From assembly GCA_007117945.1 (NCBI GenBank), contig SKTN01000230.1, forward strand, positions 1-6,704: a stretch of 6,704 bases of DNA, in the 5' to 3' direction. The notes under the pieces are model-generated. The model was not told the origin of the DNA and searched no databases. It saw only the letters and a list, made by a program, of their open reading frames with translations. A program made the position numbers and the translations under genes. This document shows, piece by piece, positions 1 through 5,168 of this stretch (position 1 is its first letter; each line of letters starts with the position of its first letter). Source of the DNA: Nitriliruptoraceae bacterium (GTDB lineage Bacteria > Actinomycetota > Nitriliruptoria > Nitriliruptorales > Nitriliruptoraceae).

Positions 1-330
1 GGTGACGCGGATCCCTGGCACCCCACGGCCGTCCGTGCCGCCGCCGGACTGCAGTTCGCACTCCCCGTGGCGCGCACGGACGCCCTGCCGGCCACCGCGC
101 GACCCGTGGTCGGGCTGGACGCCGGGGGCCGCCCGCTGCACGGCGACCCGCTGCCGGCCGACGCCCTGGTCGCGGTGGGCACGGAGCGCGCCGGGCTCTC
201 ACCCACGCTCACGGCACGGGTCGACGACCTGCGTGCCATCGGGATGCGGCCGGGGGTCTCCAGCCTCAACCTCGCCACGGCCGTCGCCGTGGCGCTGTAC
301 GCCGACCGTTGCGCCGCGGGTGGGGGGTGA
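1..330 (+). CDS. TrmH/SpoU-family RNA 2'-O-methyltransferase, C-terminal fragment (5' end outside window)
   Basis: Reading from base 1 gives about 109 residues ending in TGA at 328-330, with no start needed because the gene enters from the left. The family transfers a methyl group from S-adenosylmethionine to a ribose 2'-OH in rRNA or tRNA through a C-terminal SPOUT trefoil-knot domain. Three family signatures are visible: GDADPWHPTAVRAAAG at the left edge (the 'DPxxPxAVRAxxG' segment), VGTERAGLS (motif 2, the G-x-E-x-x-G-L loop), and SSLNLATAVAVALY (motif 3, the SLN segment that lines the cofactor pocket). The usual Pro before motif 3 is replaced (IGMRPGVSSLN). The N-terminal substrate-binding part is missing, so the target RNA and exact subfamily cannot be told. 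An internal ATG-like start at 67 would cut into the SPOUT fold and is not the real start. Confidence 0.88.
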   Translation, partial: GDADPWHPTAVRAAAGLQFALPVARTDALPATARPVVGLDAGGRPLHGDPLPADALVAVGTERAGLSPTLTARVDDLRAIGMRPGVSSLNLATAVAVALYADRCAAGGG

Positions 331-345
331 GCAGCAGCGCGCCGG

Positions 346-351
346 TACGGT
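346..351 (+). promoter_or_regulatory. Possible -10 element (TACGGT) for the AidB-like gene
   Basis: TACGGT fits the loose actinobacterial -10 pattern TAnnnT and lies 65-70 nt upstream of the ATG. No convincing -35 hexamer lies 16-19 bp upstream; that stretch is G-rich and is the end of the methyltransferase gene. The gene could equally be read through from upstream. Weak call. Confidence 0.18.
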
Positions 352-362
352 GCCACCGGGAG

Positions 363-388
363 CCGTTCCGCCGTCGATCGGCGGACGG
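363..388 (+). terminator. Hairpin between methyltransferase and AidB-like gene, possible terminator
   Basis: TCCGCCG (367-373) pairs perfectly with CGGCGGA (379-385) around the loop TCGAT. CCG (363-365) pairs with CGG (386-388) across one bulged T. This gives a GC-rich stem of about 10 bp, 33 nt after the methyltransferase stop. No T-run follows, which is common for candidate terminators in high-GC actinobacteria. It could instead be a leader structure of the downstream gene, since the AGGAG at 405-409 lies 17 nt beyond it. Confidence 0.35.
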
Positions 389-404
389 GAGCAGGACCGG
401 GACC

Positions 405-409
405 AGGAG
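405..409 (+). promoter_or_regulatory. Shine-Dalgarno AGGAG that fixes the AidB-like start
   Basis: AGGAG ends 6 nt before the ATG at 416. The reading frame stays open far upstream into the methyltransferase gene, so this site, together with the start of family-like sequence soon after, decides the start codon. Confidence 0.7.
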
Positions 410-415
410 CCGGCG

Positions 416-2128
416 ATGGCAGGCGTGGAGCAGACCGGACACTTCGAGCGACCACCGCGACTGACCGATGAGTGGGCTGCGGACACGGCGTTGCAGCGCC
501 TGCTCGAGCGGGTGCTCCCGGCGGAGGTGCACGCGGAGATCACCCCGTCGCTGGCGGAGATGGGACAGCTTGCCGCCACGGAGCTGAAGGCGCTGGCCGA
601 TGAGGTCGACGACCCCGCGCACGAGCCGCGCCTCAGGCCCTTCGACGCCTGGGGCCGCCGGATCGACGAGGTCGAGGTCTCCCCGGTGTGGGAGCGCATC
701 GGCGACCTCGGCAAGCAGCACGGGGTGGTGGCCACGGCCTACGAACGCGCCCACGGGGAGCACTCCCGGGTGCACCAGATGGCCCTGGTCGCCCTCTACG
801 GCCCCTCCAGCGCCCTGTACTCCTGCCCCTTCGCCATGACCGACGGTGCCGCCGCCACCCTGGTGACCCACGGCGACCGCGCCCTGATCGACCGCGCCCT
901 GCCCCGTCTGACCAGCCGGGACCCCGAGCGGGCGTGGACCTCGGGGCAGTGGATGACCGAGCGGGCCGGTGGCTCCGACGTGGGCCGGTCGGAGGCCGTC
1001 GCCCGCCAGGACGGTGACGCCTGGCGCCTGACCGGGACCAAGTGGTTCACCTCCGCGGTGACCGCCGACATGGCCCTGACCCTGGCCCGTCCCGAGGGCA
1101 ACGGCCCCGGTGGCCGGGGGCTGGCCATGTTCTACGTCGAGCTGCGCGACGTCGAGGGTGCGCTCAACGGGGTGCGGGTCCTGCGGTTGAAGGACAAGCT
1201 CGGGACCCGCCAGATGCCCACGGCCGAGCTGGCCCTGGAGGACACCGTCGCCCACCTGGTGGGCGCACCCTCCGACGGCACCCGTGCGATCACGCCCATG
1301 CTGGCGATCACCCGGCTGTGGAACGCGGTCATCGCCGCCAGCGGGTTGCGACGGGGCCTGGCCCTGGCCCGCGACTACGCCACCCACCGGGTCGCCTTCG
1401 GCCGGGAGGTGATCGACCACCCCCTCCACCAGGCCACCCTGGCGTGGCTGCGGGTCGAGCACGAGTCCAGCCTGCAGCTGGTGTTCCGCACGGTGCAGCT
1501 GCTCGGCCGGCAGGAGGCCGGCGTGGCCACCGACGCCGACCGCGCGGCGCTACGGCTGCTGCTGCCCATCACCAAGCTGGTCACGGGCAAGCAGGGCGTC
1601 GCCGGGGCGAGCGAGGCCCTGGAGGCCTTCGGTGGTGCCGGCTACATCGAGGACACCCACCTGCCGGTGCTGCTCCGCGACGCCCAGGTGCTCCCGATCT
1701 GGGAGGGCACCACCAACGTCCTCTCCCTGGACGTGCTCCGCGCCCTGCGTGACCCCGAGACCCTGCCCGCGCTCCGCCAGGAGATCCGCGCCGCCGCCGG
1801 GGCCACCCGCCACCAGGAGCTGGCCACGATCGGCAAGCAGGCGATCGACGCCGCCGACCACGCCGCGGTGTGGGCGGGCCAGGCCATGGAGCAGGGCACC
1901 GCGGCCCTGGAGCACGGTGCCCGCCGACTGGCGATGACCCTTGGCCGGGCGCTGCAGGCGGCGTTGCTGGCCCAGCAGGCCCAGCACGACATCGACGTCC
2001 ACGCCGACGGACGTGGCCTGGCCGTGGCACGGCGCTTCGCGTCCCAGGGCATCGACCTGTTGGAGCCTGCCGGCGAGCGGCTCGCCGACGACGCCGCCCT
2101 GGCGCGCGACGAGCCCCTACCGCTGTGA
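416..2128 (+). CDS. AidB-like acyl-CoA dehydrogenase family flavoprotein
   Basis: This 570-aa cytoplasmic protein belongs to the FAD-dependent acyl-CoA dehydrogenase superfamily and most resembles E. coli AidB (541 aa), an alkylation-response flavoprotein that also binds DNA. From the N-terminus it shows FDAWGRRIDEV (AidB has YDAQGRRLDDV), MTERAGGSDVG (residues 180-190, FAD loop), TGTKWFTS (K209-S213), RLKDKLGTR (257-265, near-identical in AidB), RVAFG (325-329), FGGAGYIED (405-413) and IWEGTTN. Glu430 in that last motif aligns with the catalytic base of medium-chain acyl-CoA dehydrogenases. About 140 residues follow Glu430, a helical extra domain in the position of the AidB DNA-binding region but without an obvious strongly basic run. 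It could be an ordinary acyl-CoA oxidising enzyme rather than a repair protein; substrate is unknown. ATG 416 is chosen for its AGGAG. The gene's tail overlaps the convergent gene by 12 bp. Confidence 0.93.
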   Translation: MAGVEQTGHFERPPRLTDEWAADTALQRLLERVLPAEVHAEITPSLAEMGQLAATELKALADEVDDPAHEPRLRPFDAWGRRIDEVEVSPVWERIGDLGKQHGVVATAYERAHGEHSRVHQMALVALYGPSSALYSCPFAMTDGAAATLVTHGDRALIDRALPRLTSRDPERAWTSGQWMTERAGGSDVGRSEAVARQDGDAWRLTGTKWFTSAVTADMALTLARPEGNGPGGRGLAMFYVELRDVEGALNGVRVLRLKDKLGTRQMPTAELALEDTVAHLVGAPSDGTRAITPMLAITRLWNAVIAASGLRRGLALARDYATHRVAFGREVIDHPLHQATLAWLRVEHESSLQLVFRTVQLLGRQEAGVATDADRAALRLLLPITKLVTGKQGVAGASEALEAFGGAGYIEDTHLPVLLRDAQVLPIWEGTTNVLSLDVLRALRDPETLPALRQEIRAAAGATRHQELATIGKQAIDAADHAAVWAGQAMEQGTAALEHGARRLAMTLGRALQAALLAQQAQHDIDVHADGRGLAVARRFASQGIDLLEPAGERLADDAALARDEPLPL

Positions 2129-2956
2129 GGCGACCGCCTCCGGCGGGGACAGCAGGGGTGCGACGCGCCGGTTGAGCGCATCCAGGGTGGCGCGGACCAC
2201 CGCACGCTCCAGGTCGTCACGGACCACGGCGACCCCCAGCAGGGCCTCCTCGCCCCGCCCGGCCAGCAGGGTCACCGCCACGGTGACACGTCGGGGCGCC
2301 GCCCGGGGGTCGGGTGCCACCTCGTCGATCCCGACGGTGACCGGTGTGCTGGTCAGCCTGCCCAGGGCCTGCGCCGTGGCCTCGGCCACGGCACGCAGGG
2401 TGCCCTGGGCGGTCGGCACGCTGCGGACGACCCCCTCGACCCGACCCGCAGGCCCCGCGAGGCCGACGGTGGCGCTGACGGCGCGCTCGTCGCGACGCAG
2501 GTCGAGCCGGGTGATCGTGACCCGCTGGCGCGGCGCGTTCCCCGCTCGTGGGGCCGACCCGGGGGCCACCACCCCCGTCGGGGGCGGTGGGATGGCCATC
2601 CTGCCCGGCGCCGCGGCGGCCGGCGGCGGCGGTGCGGGCGGTACGGGTACCTGGGGTCGCGGCGTGGACATGACGGGGGTGATCGCCGCCGGGTCGAGGG
2701 CGATCCCGAAGCGCTCCCGCAGGACCGCGGCCACCGCCCAGGCCACCCGCTCGCGGTCCTCGCTCGACTGCAGGCGCAGCCGAAGCCGCGCACGGCCGCT
2801 GCCGGGGTCGCGTCGTACGGCCGCGTCGGCGACGCCCTGCACACCGGCGAGGGCGTGCTCGAGCGCCGCGTCGTCAGGGGCGGCCGTACCCTGCCCCGTC
2901 CCGCCGTCGTCGTCCGGGCGGTCCGGTGGCCCCTGCGGGTCCTCCTGCAGGTCCAC
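2117..2956 (-). CDS. Conserved hypothetical two-domain protein with Pro/Ala-rich linker
   Basis: The chosen start is GTG at 2956-2954, giving about 279 aa and ending in TAG (2119-2117). A GGAGG (2966-2962) sits 5 nt upstream of this GTG. The frame stays open to an ATG at 3055, but that extension is low-complexity and runs into a palindrome, so it is disfavoured. Visible parts: an acidic N-terminus (residues 1-25, DRPDDDGG); a first domain at about 28-95 containing LAGVQGVADAAV and LRERFGIALD; a Pro/Ala-rich linker at about 97-143; and a second domain at about 145-265 containing VAEATAQAL and VVRATLDALNRR. From memory, similar 'xGVxxARV ... FGI ... ATLxALNRR' proteins occur across actinobacteria without assigned function. 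There is no signal peptide, membrane segment or catalytic motif I recognise, and I give no function. It lies downstream of the DUF885 gene on the same strand with a 217-bp structured gap, so it may have its own promoter. Confidence 0.8.
   Translation of the reverse strand: MDLQEDPQGPPDRPDDDGGTGQGTAAPDDAALEHALAGVQGVADAAVRRDPGSGRARLRLRLQSSEDRERVAWAVAAVLRERFGIALDPAAITPVMSTPRPQVPVPPAPPPPAAAAPGRMAIPPPPTGVVAPGSAPRAGNAPRQRVTITRLDLRRDERAVSATVGLAGPAGRVEGVVRSVPTAQGTLRAVAEATAQALGRLTSTPVTVGIDEVAPDPRAAPRRVTVAVTLLAGRGEEALLGVAVVRDDLERAVVRATLDALNRRVAPLLSPPEAVASQR
2134..2146 (+). terminator. Small hairpin just past the AidB-like stop
   Basis: CCGCC (2134-2138) pairs with GGCGG (2142-2146) around TCC, starting 6 nt after the TGA of the AidB-like gene. 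It lies inside the coding end of the opposite-strand gene and has no T-run. The stem is only 5 bp, so this may be chance in GC-rich DNA. Confidence 0.2.
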
Positions 2957-2961
2957 CGTCA

Positions 2962-2966
2962 CCTCC
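2962..2966 (-). promoter_or_regulatory. Shine-Dalgarno GGAGG for the conserved hypothetical gene
   Basis: Read on the - strand, GGAGG (2966 down to 2962) is followed by 5 nt and then GTG at 2956. A second in-frame GTG at 2962-2960 overlaps this SD and has no spacer, so 2956 is the better start. Confidence 0.6.
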
Positions 2967-2997
2967 AACCGCCTGCCGCCTGACCACGCCGCTGCGG

Positions 2998-3029
2998 CGG
3001 CCGATCCCCTACCTGACGACCATCGGCCG
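2998..3029 (-). repeat. 8-bp inverted repeat in the upstream region of the conserved hypothetical gene
   Basis: CGGCCGAT (2998-3005) is the exact reverse complement of ATCGGCCG (3022-3029), separated by 16 bp. It lies 42-73 bp upstream of the GTG at 2956, about where a promoter would be. It could be a dyad operator or an mRNA leader stem. No clear -10/-35 pair is visible; a TAGGGG on the - strand between the arms is a poor -10 match. Confidence 0.4.
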
Positions 3030-3046
3030 GCCCGCGCTGCGCGACA

Positions 3047-3066
3047 GCACCGCACCGGTGCGGTGC
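3047..3066. repeat. Perfect 20-bp palindrome in the gap between DUF885 and hypothetical genes
   Basis: The half-site GCACCGCACC (3047-3056) is followed directly by its exact reverse complement (3057-3066). Each half is built from repeated GGTGC/GCACC pentamers, and a further GGT follows at 3067-3069 (GGTGC-GGTGC-GGT). It lies 91-110 bp upstream of the hypothetical gene's start and about 108 bp past the DUF885 stop. It could be an operator for a dimeric regulator or, as RNA, a strong hairpin acting as a second terminator. No T-run adjoins it on either strand. Confidence 0.55.
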
Positions 3067-3154
3067 GGTCGGCCGCCCCGCACCCACCGTCCCCGTCGGC
3101 TGCGGGAGGAACGGCACAACCCTAGCCAGGCCACACACTGCCGGGCCACTCCAC

Positions 3155-3171
3155 GGACCCGACACGGGTCC
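3155..3171 (-). terminator. Stop-adjacent hairpin, likely terminator of the DUF885 gene
   Basis: GGACCCG (3155-3161) pairs perfectly with CGGGTCC (3165-3171) around a 3-nt loop. On the - strand this 7-bp stem begins 2 nt after the TGA (3176-3174) of the DUF885 gene. No T-run follows, so it is at best a U-less terminator or a 3'-end stabilising stem. Confidence 0.5.
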
Positions 3172-3173
3172 CC

Positions 3174-4919
3174 TCAGCGCCGGGTCGCGAAGGGCCGGCG
3201 GGCGGGCGCGTCGGTGGCCAGGGCGGCAGCGACCAGGGGCACCGTCGGGGTGCCGTGGGACAGCACCCGCTGGTGGAAGCGCTCGAGGTCGAAGGCCACA
3301 CCCTCACGGCGCTCCACCTCGCTGCGCAGGTCCGTGAACTCCTCGCCCCCGACGAAGTAGGAGCTGAGCTGCCCCGAGGTCACCTGGGAGCGCAGCACCG
3401 TGGCCCGCGCCTCCGCGGGCTCCTGGTAGGCGGCGCTGACCAGCAACTGCACCGCGTCGTCGTCGGCCAGTTCCCCCGCGTGCAGCCCGACGTCCACCAG
3501 GGCCGCGGTCGCGATCCGCAGCTCGTTGCGCAGGTGGATCGCGCGGTAGTCCGCCGCGCTGACCGCCGAGGAGCCGTCGGTGCCGAACCCCGCCTCGGCC
3601 ACCTCGCGTTCGATGTAGACGGCCCACCCCTCGGCGAACACCGGCCGTGACAGCAGCCGTCGGGCCAGGCGGGGGTGCAGCGCCGCGTGCTCGAGCTGCA
3701 CGACGTGACCGGGGTAGCCCTCGTGGATCGCCAGGGAGCGCAGCGCGGCCGGCGAGAAGGCGCGCAGGAAGGCACGGGCCTGCTGTTGGCTCCACTCCGC
3801 CGGCACGGGCGAGAGGTAGTAGGTGCAGCCGGTCTCGGGCCGAAGCGGGGGCGGCTGGGTGACGAAGGCGACGGCGAGACCGCGCAGGTAGGGCGGGACC
3901 TCCCGCACCCGCAGGCGCTCCGCCGGGGGGACGTCCACCAGCCCCGCGGCGGTCGCGAAGGCCCGCGCCTCGGCGATCGCGCGGCAGGCCTCGTCCAGCA
4001 GCGCACCACGCTGTACGGCGGTATCCGCGATCATGGCCAGGCTGCGACGGATCCGGCGGTCCACATCGCGCTCGAGCGCCTCACCGGGGAAGCGCCACGC
4101 CCAGGCCTCGCCCGTCTCCTCCGCCAGGCGCTCCCGCATCCGTGCGATCCAGGTCCGGGCACGGTCCTCGATCTGCGAGGGGTCCATCACGGTGCCCAGC
4201 GCCGAGCGCAGCACCGTGGCGTGCTGCTCCGGACCGAGCCGCCACTCCCCCGGTTGGTCGTCACCGAGCTCGTCGAGGAGCGCGGCGAAGGCCTCCAGCC
4301 CCTCGGCTGCAACCTCGCCGGCGTCACGCGCCGGTGAGACGTCCACGCCCAGCAGCTCCGCCCGTTCCGGCAGCACGTCACGCACCAGGGTCAGCAGCCC
4401 CGGCAGGCGCTGCAGGGCCACCTCGAGGTGGGGGGCGGGGGCCGTCGCCAGCAGCCCGCTGGCCTGTTCGAGCAGCACGGGGACCCGCCGGGCACGCTGC
4501 GAGGCCGCCTCCAGCCGTCGGCACCGGTCGGCGGGGCTGCCGTCGTCCCAGGCCAGGAGCTCGTGGATCGCCGCGGCGACGGTGTCGAGCACGGCCAGGG
4601 GGTCCAGGAGGAGCCGGGGACGCACGTCCAGCTGGTACCGACGGAACTCGAGCTCCGCACCGAGCAGCTCGAGGTCGCCCGTGGCCTCCCGCGCGGCCCT
4701 GCCCGGCAGGGCAGCGAGCGCAGCGCGGGTGCTGGCGACCTCAGCGGCGAGGACGGCGAGGTCGCGGCTGCGGGCGGCCAGCGCCACGGGGTCGAGGTCG
4801 GGCAGCTCCCCGTCGAGGCCCTCGAGACCGATGCGGGTCGCTTCCACGGGCTCGTGCCGGGCGACGACGTCGAGGTAGCGCAGCACGAGCCGCTCGGCGC
4901 GGTGCTCGGGCTGCTCCAC
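3174..4919 (-). CDS. DUF885-family putative zinc metallopeptidase, cytoplasmic
   Basis: This is a 581-aa protein of normal length for the DUF885 family, whose members are treated as putative metal-dependent peptidases; the physiological substrate is unknown. The signature HEGYPGH is at residues 399-405, with His399 and His405 as likely metal ligands and Glu400 as likely catalytic residue. AEGWAVYIE follows about 30 residues later, with Glu430 a candidate third ligand. Upstream, TYYLSPVP and downstream SSYFVGGEEFTDLR (Tyr521) match the conserved C-terminal part of the family. The N-terminal half is mostly helical and rich in Leu, Ala, Glu and Arg. The N-terminus (MEQPEHRAERL) has no signal peptide or lipobox, although many relatives are lipoproteins, so this one should be cytoplasmic. 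Start is GTG 4919, with GGAG (4931-4928) 8 nt upstream; no better in-frame start is seen. It is divergent from the helicase gene and ends at a hairpin. Metal-ligand roles are inferred from motifs. Confidence 0.9.
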   Translation of the reverse strand: MEQPEHRAERLVLRYLDVVARHEPVEATRIGLEGLDGELPDLDPVALAARSRDLAVLAAEVASTRAALAALPGRAAREATGDLELLGAELEFRRYQLDVRPRLLLDPLAVLDTVAAAIHELLAWDDGSPADRCRRLEAASQRARRVPVLLEQASGLLATAPAPHLEVALQRLPGLLTLVRDVLPERAELLGVDVSPARDAGEVAAEGLEAFAALLDELGDDQPGEWRLGPEQHATVLRSALGTVMDPSQIEDRARTWIARMRERLAEETGEAWAWRFPGEALERDVDRRIRRSLAMIADTAVQRGALLDEACRAIAEARAFATAAGLVDVPPAERLRVREVPPYLRGLAVAFVTQPPPLRPETGCTYYLSPVPAEWSQQQARAFLRAFSPAALRSLAIHEGYPGHVVQLEHAALHPRLARRLLSRPVFAEGWAVYIEREVAEAGFGTDGSSAVSAADYRAIHLRNELRIATAALVDVGLHAGELADDDAVQLLVSAAYQEPAEARATVLRSQVTSGQLSSYFVGGEEFTDLRSEVERREGVAFDLERFHQRVLSHGTPTVPLVAAALATDAPARRPFATRR

Positions 4920-4948
4920 GGTCGGTGCTCCACGGTGACGAGTCCGGG

Positions 4949-4954
4949 ACGCTA
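4949..4954 (-). promoter_or_regulatory. Candidate -10 element (TAGCGT) for the DUF885 gene
   Basis: On the - strand TAGCGT (4954 to 4949) fits TAnnnT and would start a leader of roughly 20-25 nt before the GTG at 4919, leaving room for the GGAG SD. No good -35 is visible at the expected distance. Confidence 0.3.
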
Positions 4955-4968
4955 GTGCGCCCCGGGCC

Positions 4969-4996
4969 CACGTGCGGGCGCAGGTGTGGTCACGTG
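4969..4996. promoter_or_regulatory. Paired CACGTG palindromes in the divergent promoter region
   Basis: CACGTG occurs at 4969-4974 and 4991-4996, centres 22 bp apart, about two helical turns. They lie between the candidate -10 elements of the two divergent genes, where a shared regulator could bind. The hexamer also occurs at 5235-5240 and 6176-6181 inside or near coding sequence, and one to a few chance copies are expected in a window of this size and composition, so the call is weak. Confidence 0.2.
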
Positions 4997-5022
4997 GGCA
5001 CGGCGGGTGGGCGGTGGTGGGC

Positions 5023-5028
5023 TACGCT
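5023..5028 (+). promoter_or_regulatory. Candidate -10 element (TACGCT) for the helicase
   Basis: TACGCT fits the actinobacterial TAnnnT pattern and is one of the few A/T-containing hexamers in the intergenic region. Transcription would begin near 5034-5036, giving a leader of about 135 nt to the ATG at 5169, or about 200 nt to the GTG at 5238. The -35 region is not recognisable. Confidence 0.35.
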
Positions 5029-5072
5029 GGCGTCCTCGCAGGCGGACCGCGCCGTGCCGCCCGCATCGGTGG

Positions 5073-5163
5073 CGCCCCGCGGATCCCACGCGAGCGGGGC
5101 GGCCATGCCGCCGCACCGTCGTCGCGCAGCGACGACCCCCGCGCGTCCCCACAGGGGAGGCGC
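5073..5163 (+). promoter_or_regulatory. Structured 5' leader of the helicase mRNA with tandem hairpins and an occluded SD
   Basis: Four stems can be drawn by eye. H0: CGCCCCGC (5073-5080) with GCGGGGCG (5094-5101), 8 bp, 13-nt loop. H1: GGCGGC (5098-5103) with GCCGCC (5107-5112), loop CAT. H2: GTCGTCGC (5118-5125) with GCGACGAC (5129-5136), 8 perfect bp, loop GCA. H3: TCCCC (5146-5150) with GGGGA (5154-5158), loop ACA, extended by GCGC (5141-5144) with GCGC (5160-5163) across one G-G mismatch. H0 and H1 share 5098-5101 and exclude each other. H3 buries the GGAGG (5156-5160) that precedes ATG 5169. I recognise no known riboswitch class. GC-rich DNA forms stems easily, so the compact stem run and the position of H3 matter more than any single stem. 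Confidence 0.45.
5156..5160 (+). promoter_or_regulatory. Shine-Dalgarno GGAGG for helicase start at ATG 5169
   Basis: GGAGG, within a longer GGGGAGG, ends 8 nt before ATG 5169. It is the strongest SD near either candidate helicase start and lies inside the right arm of leader hairpin H3. The alternative GTG at 5238 has only a weak GAGAG (5227-5231) 6 nt upstream. Confidence 0.6.
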
Positions 5164-5168
5164 CCACG

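Noticed and set aside
2..415. In-frame N-terminal extension of the AidB-like protein back to base 2
   Set aside because: The extension is an out-of-frame reading of the methyltransferase gene, Pro/Arg/Ser-rich, and the ATG at 416 has a proper AGGAG.
266..1462. Long open frame on the - strand, about 398 codons, opposite the AidB-like gene
   Set aside because: It is a shadow of high third-position GC in the + strand gene. Its translation is Gly/His/Val/Gln-rich with no domain, and the opposite frame has clear acyl-CoA dehydrogenase motifs.
2544..2680. Pro/Ala/Gly-rich low-complexity run that looks like a repeat at DNA level
   Set aside because: It encodes the Pro/Ala linker of the hypothetical protein; no regular DNA repeat unit or array is present.
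2957..3055. ATG at 3055 as start of the conserved hypothetical gene
   Set aside because: The added 33 residues are Ala/Arg/Gly-rich low complexity, overlap the palindrome and inverted-repeat region, and the GTG at 2956 has GGAGG at 5-nt spacing.
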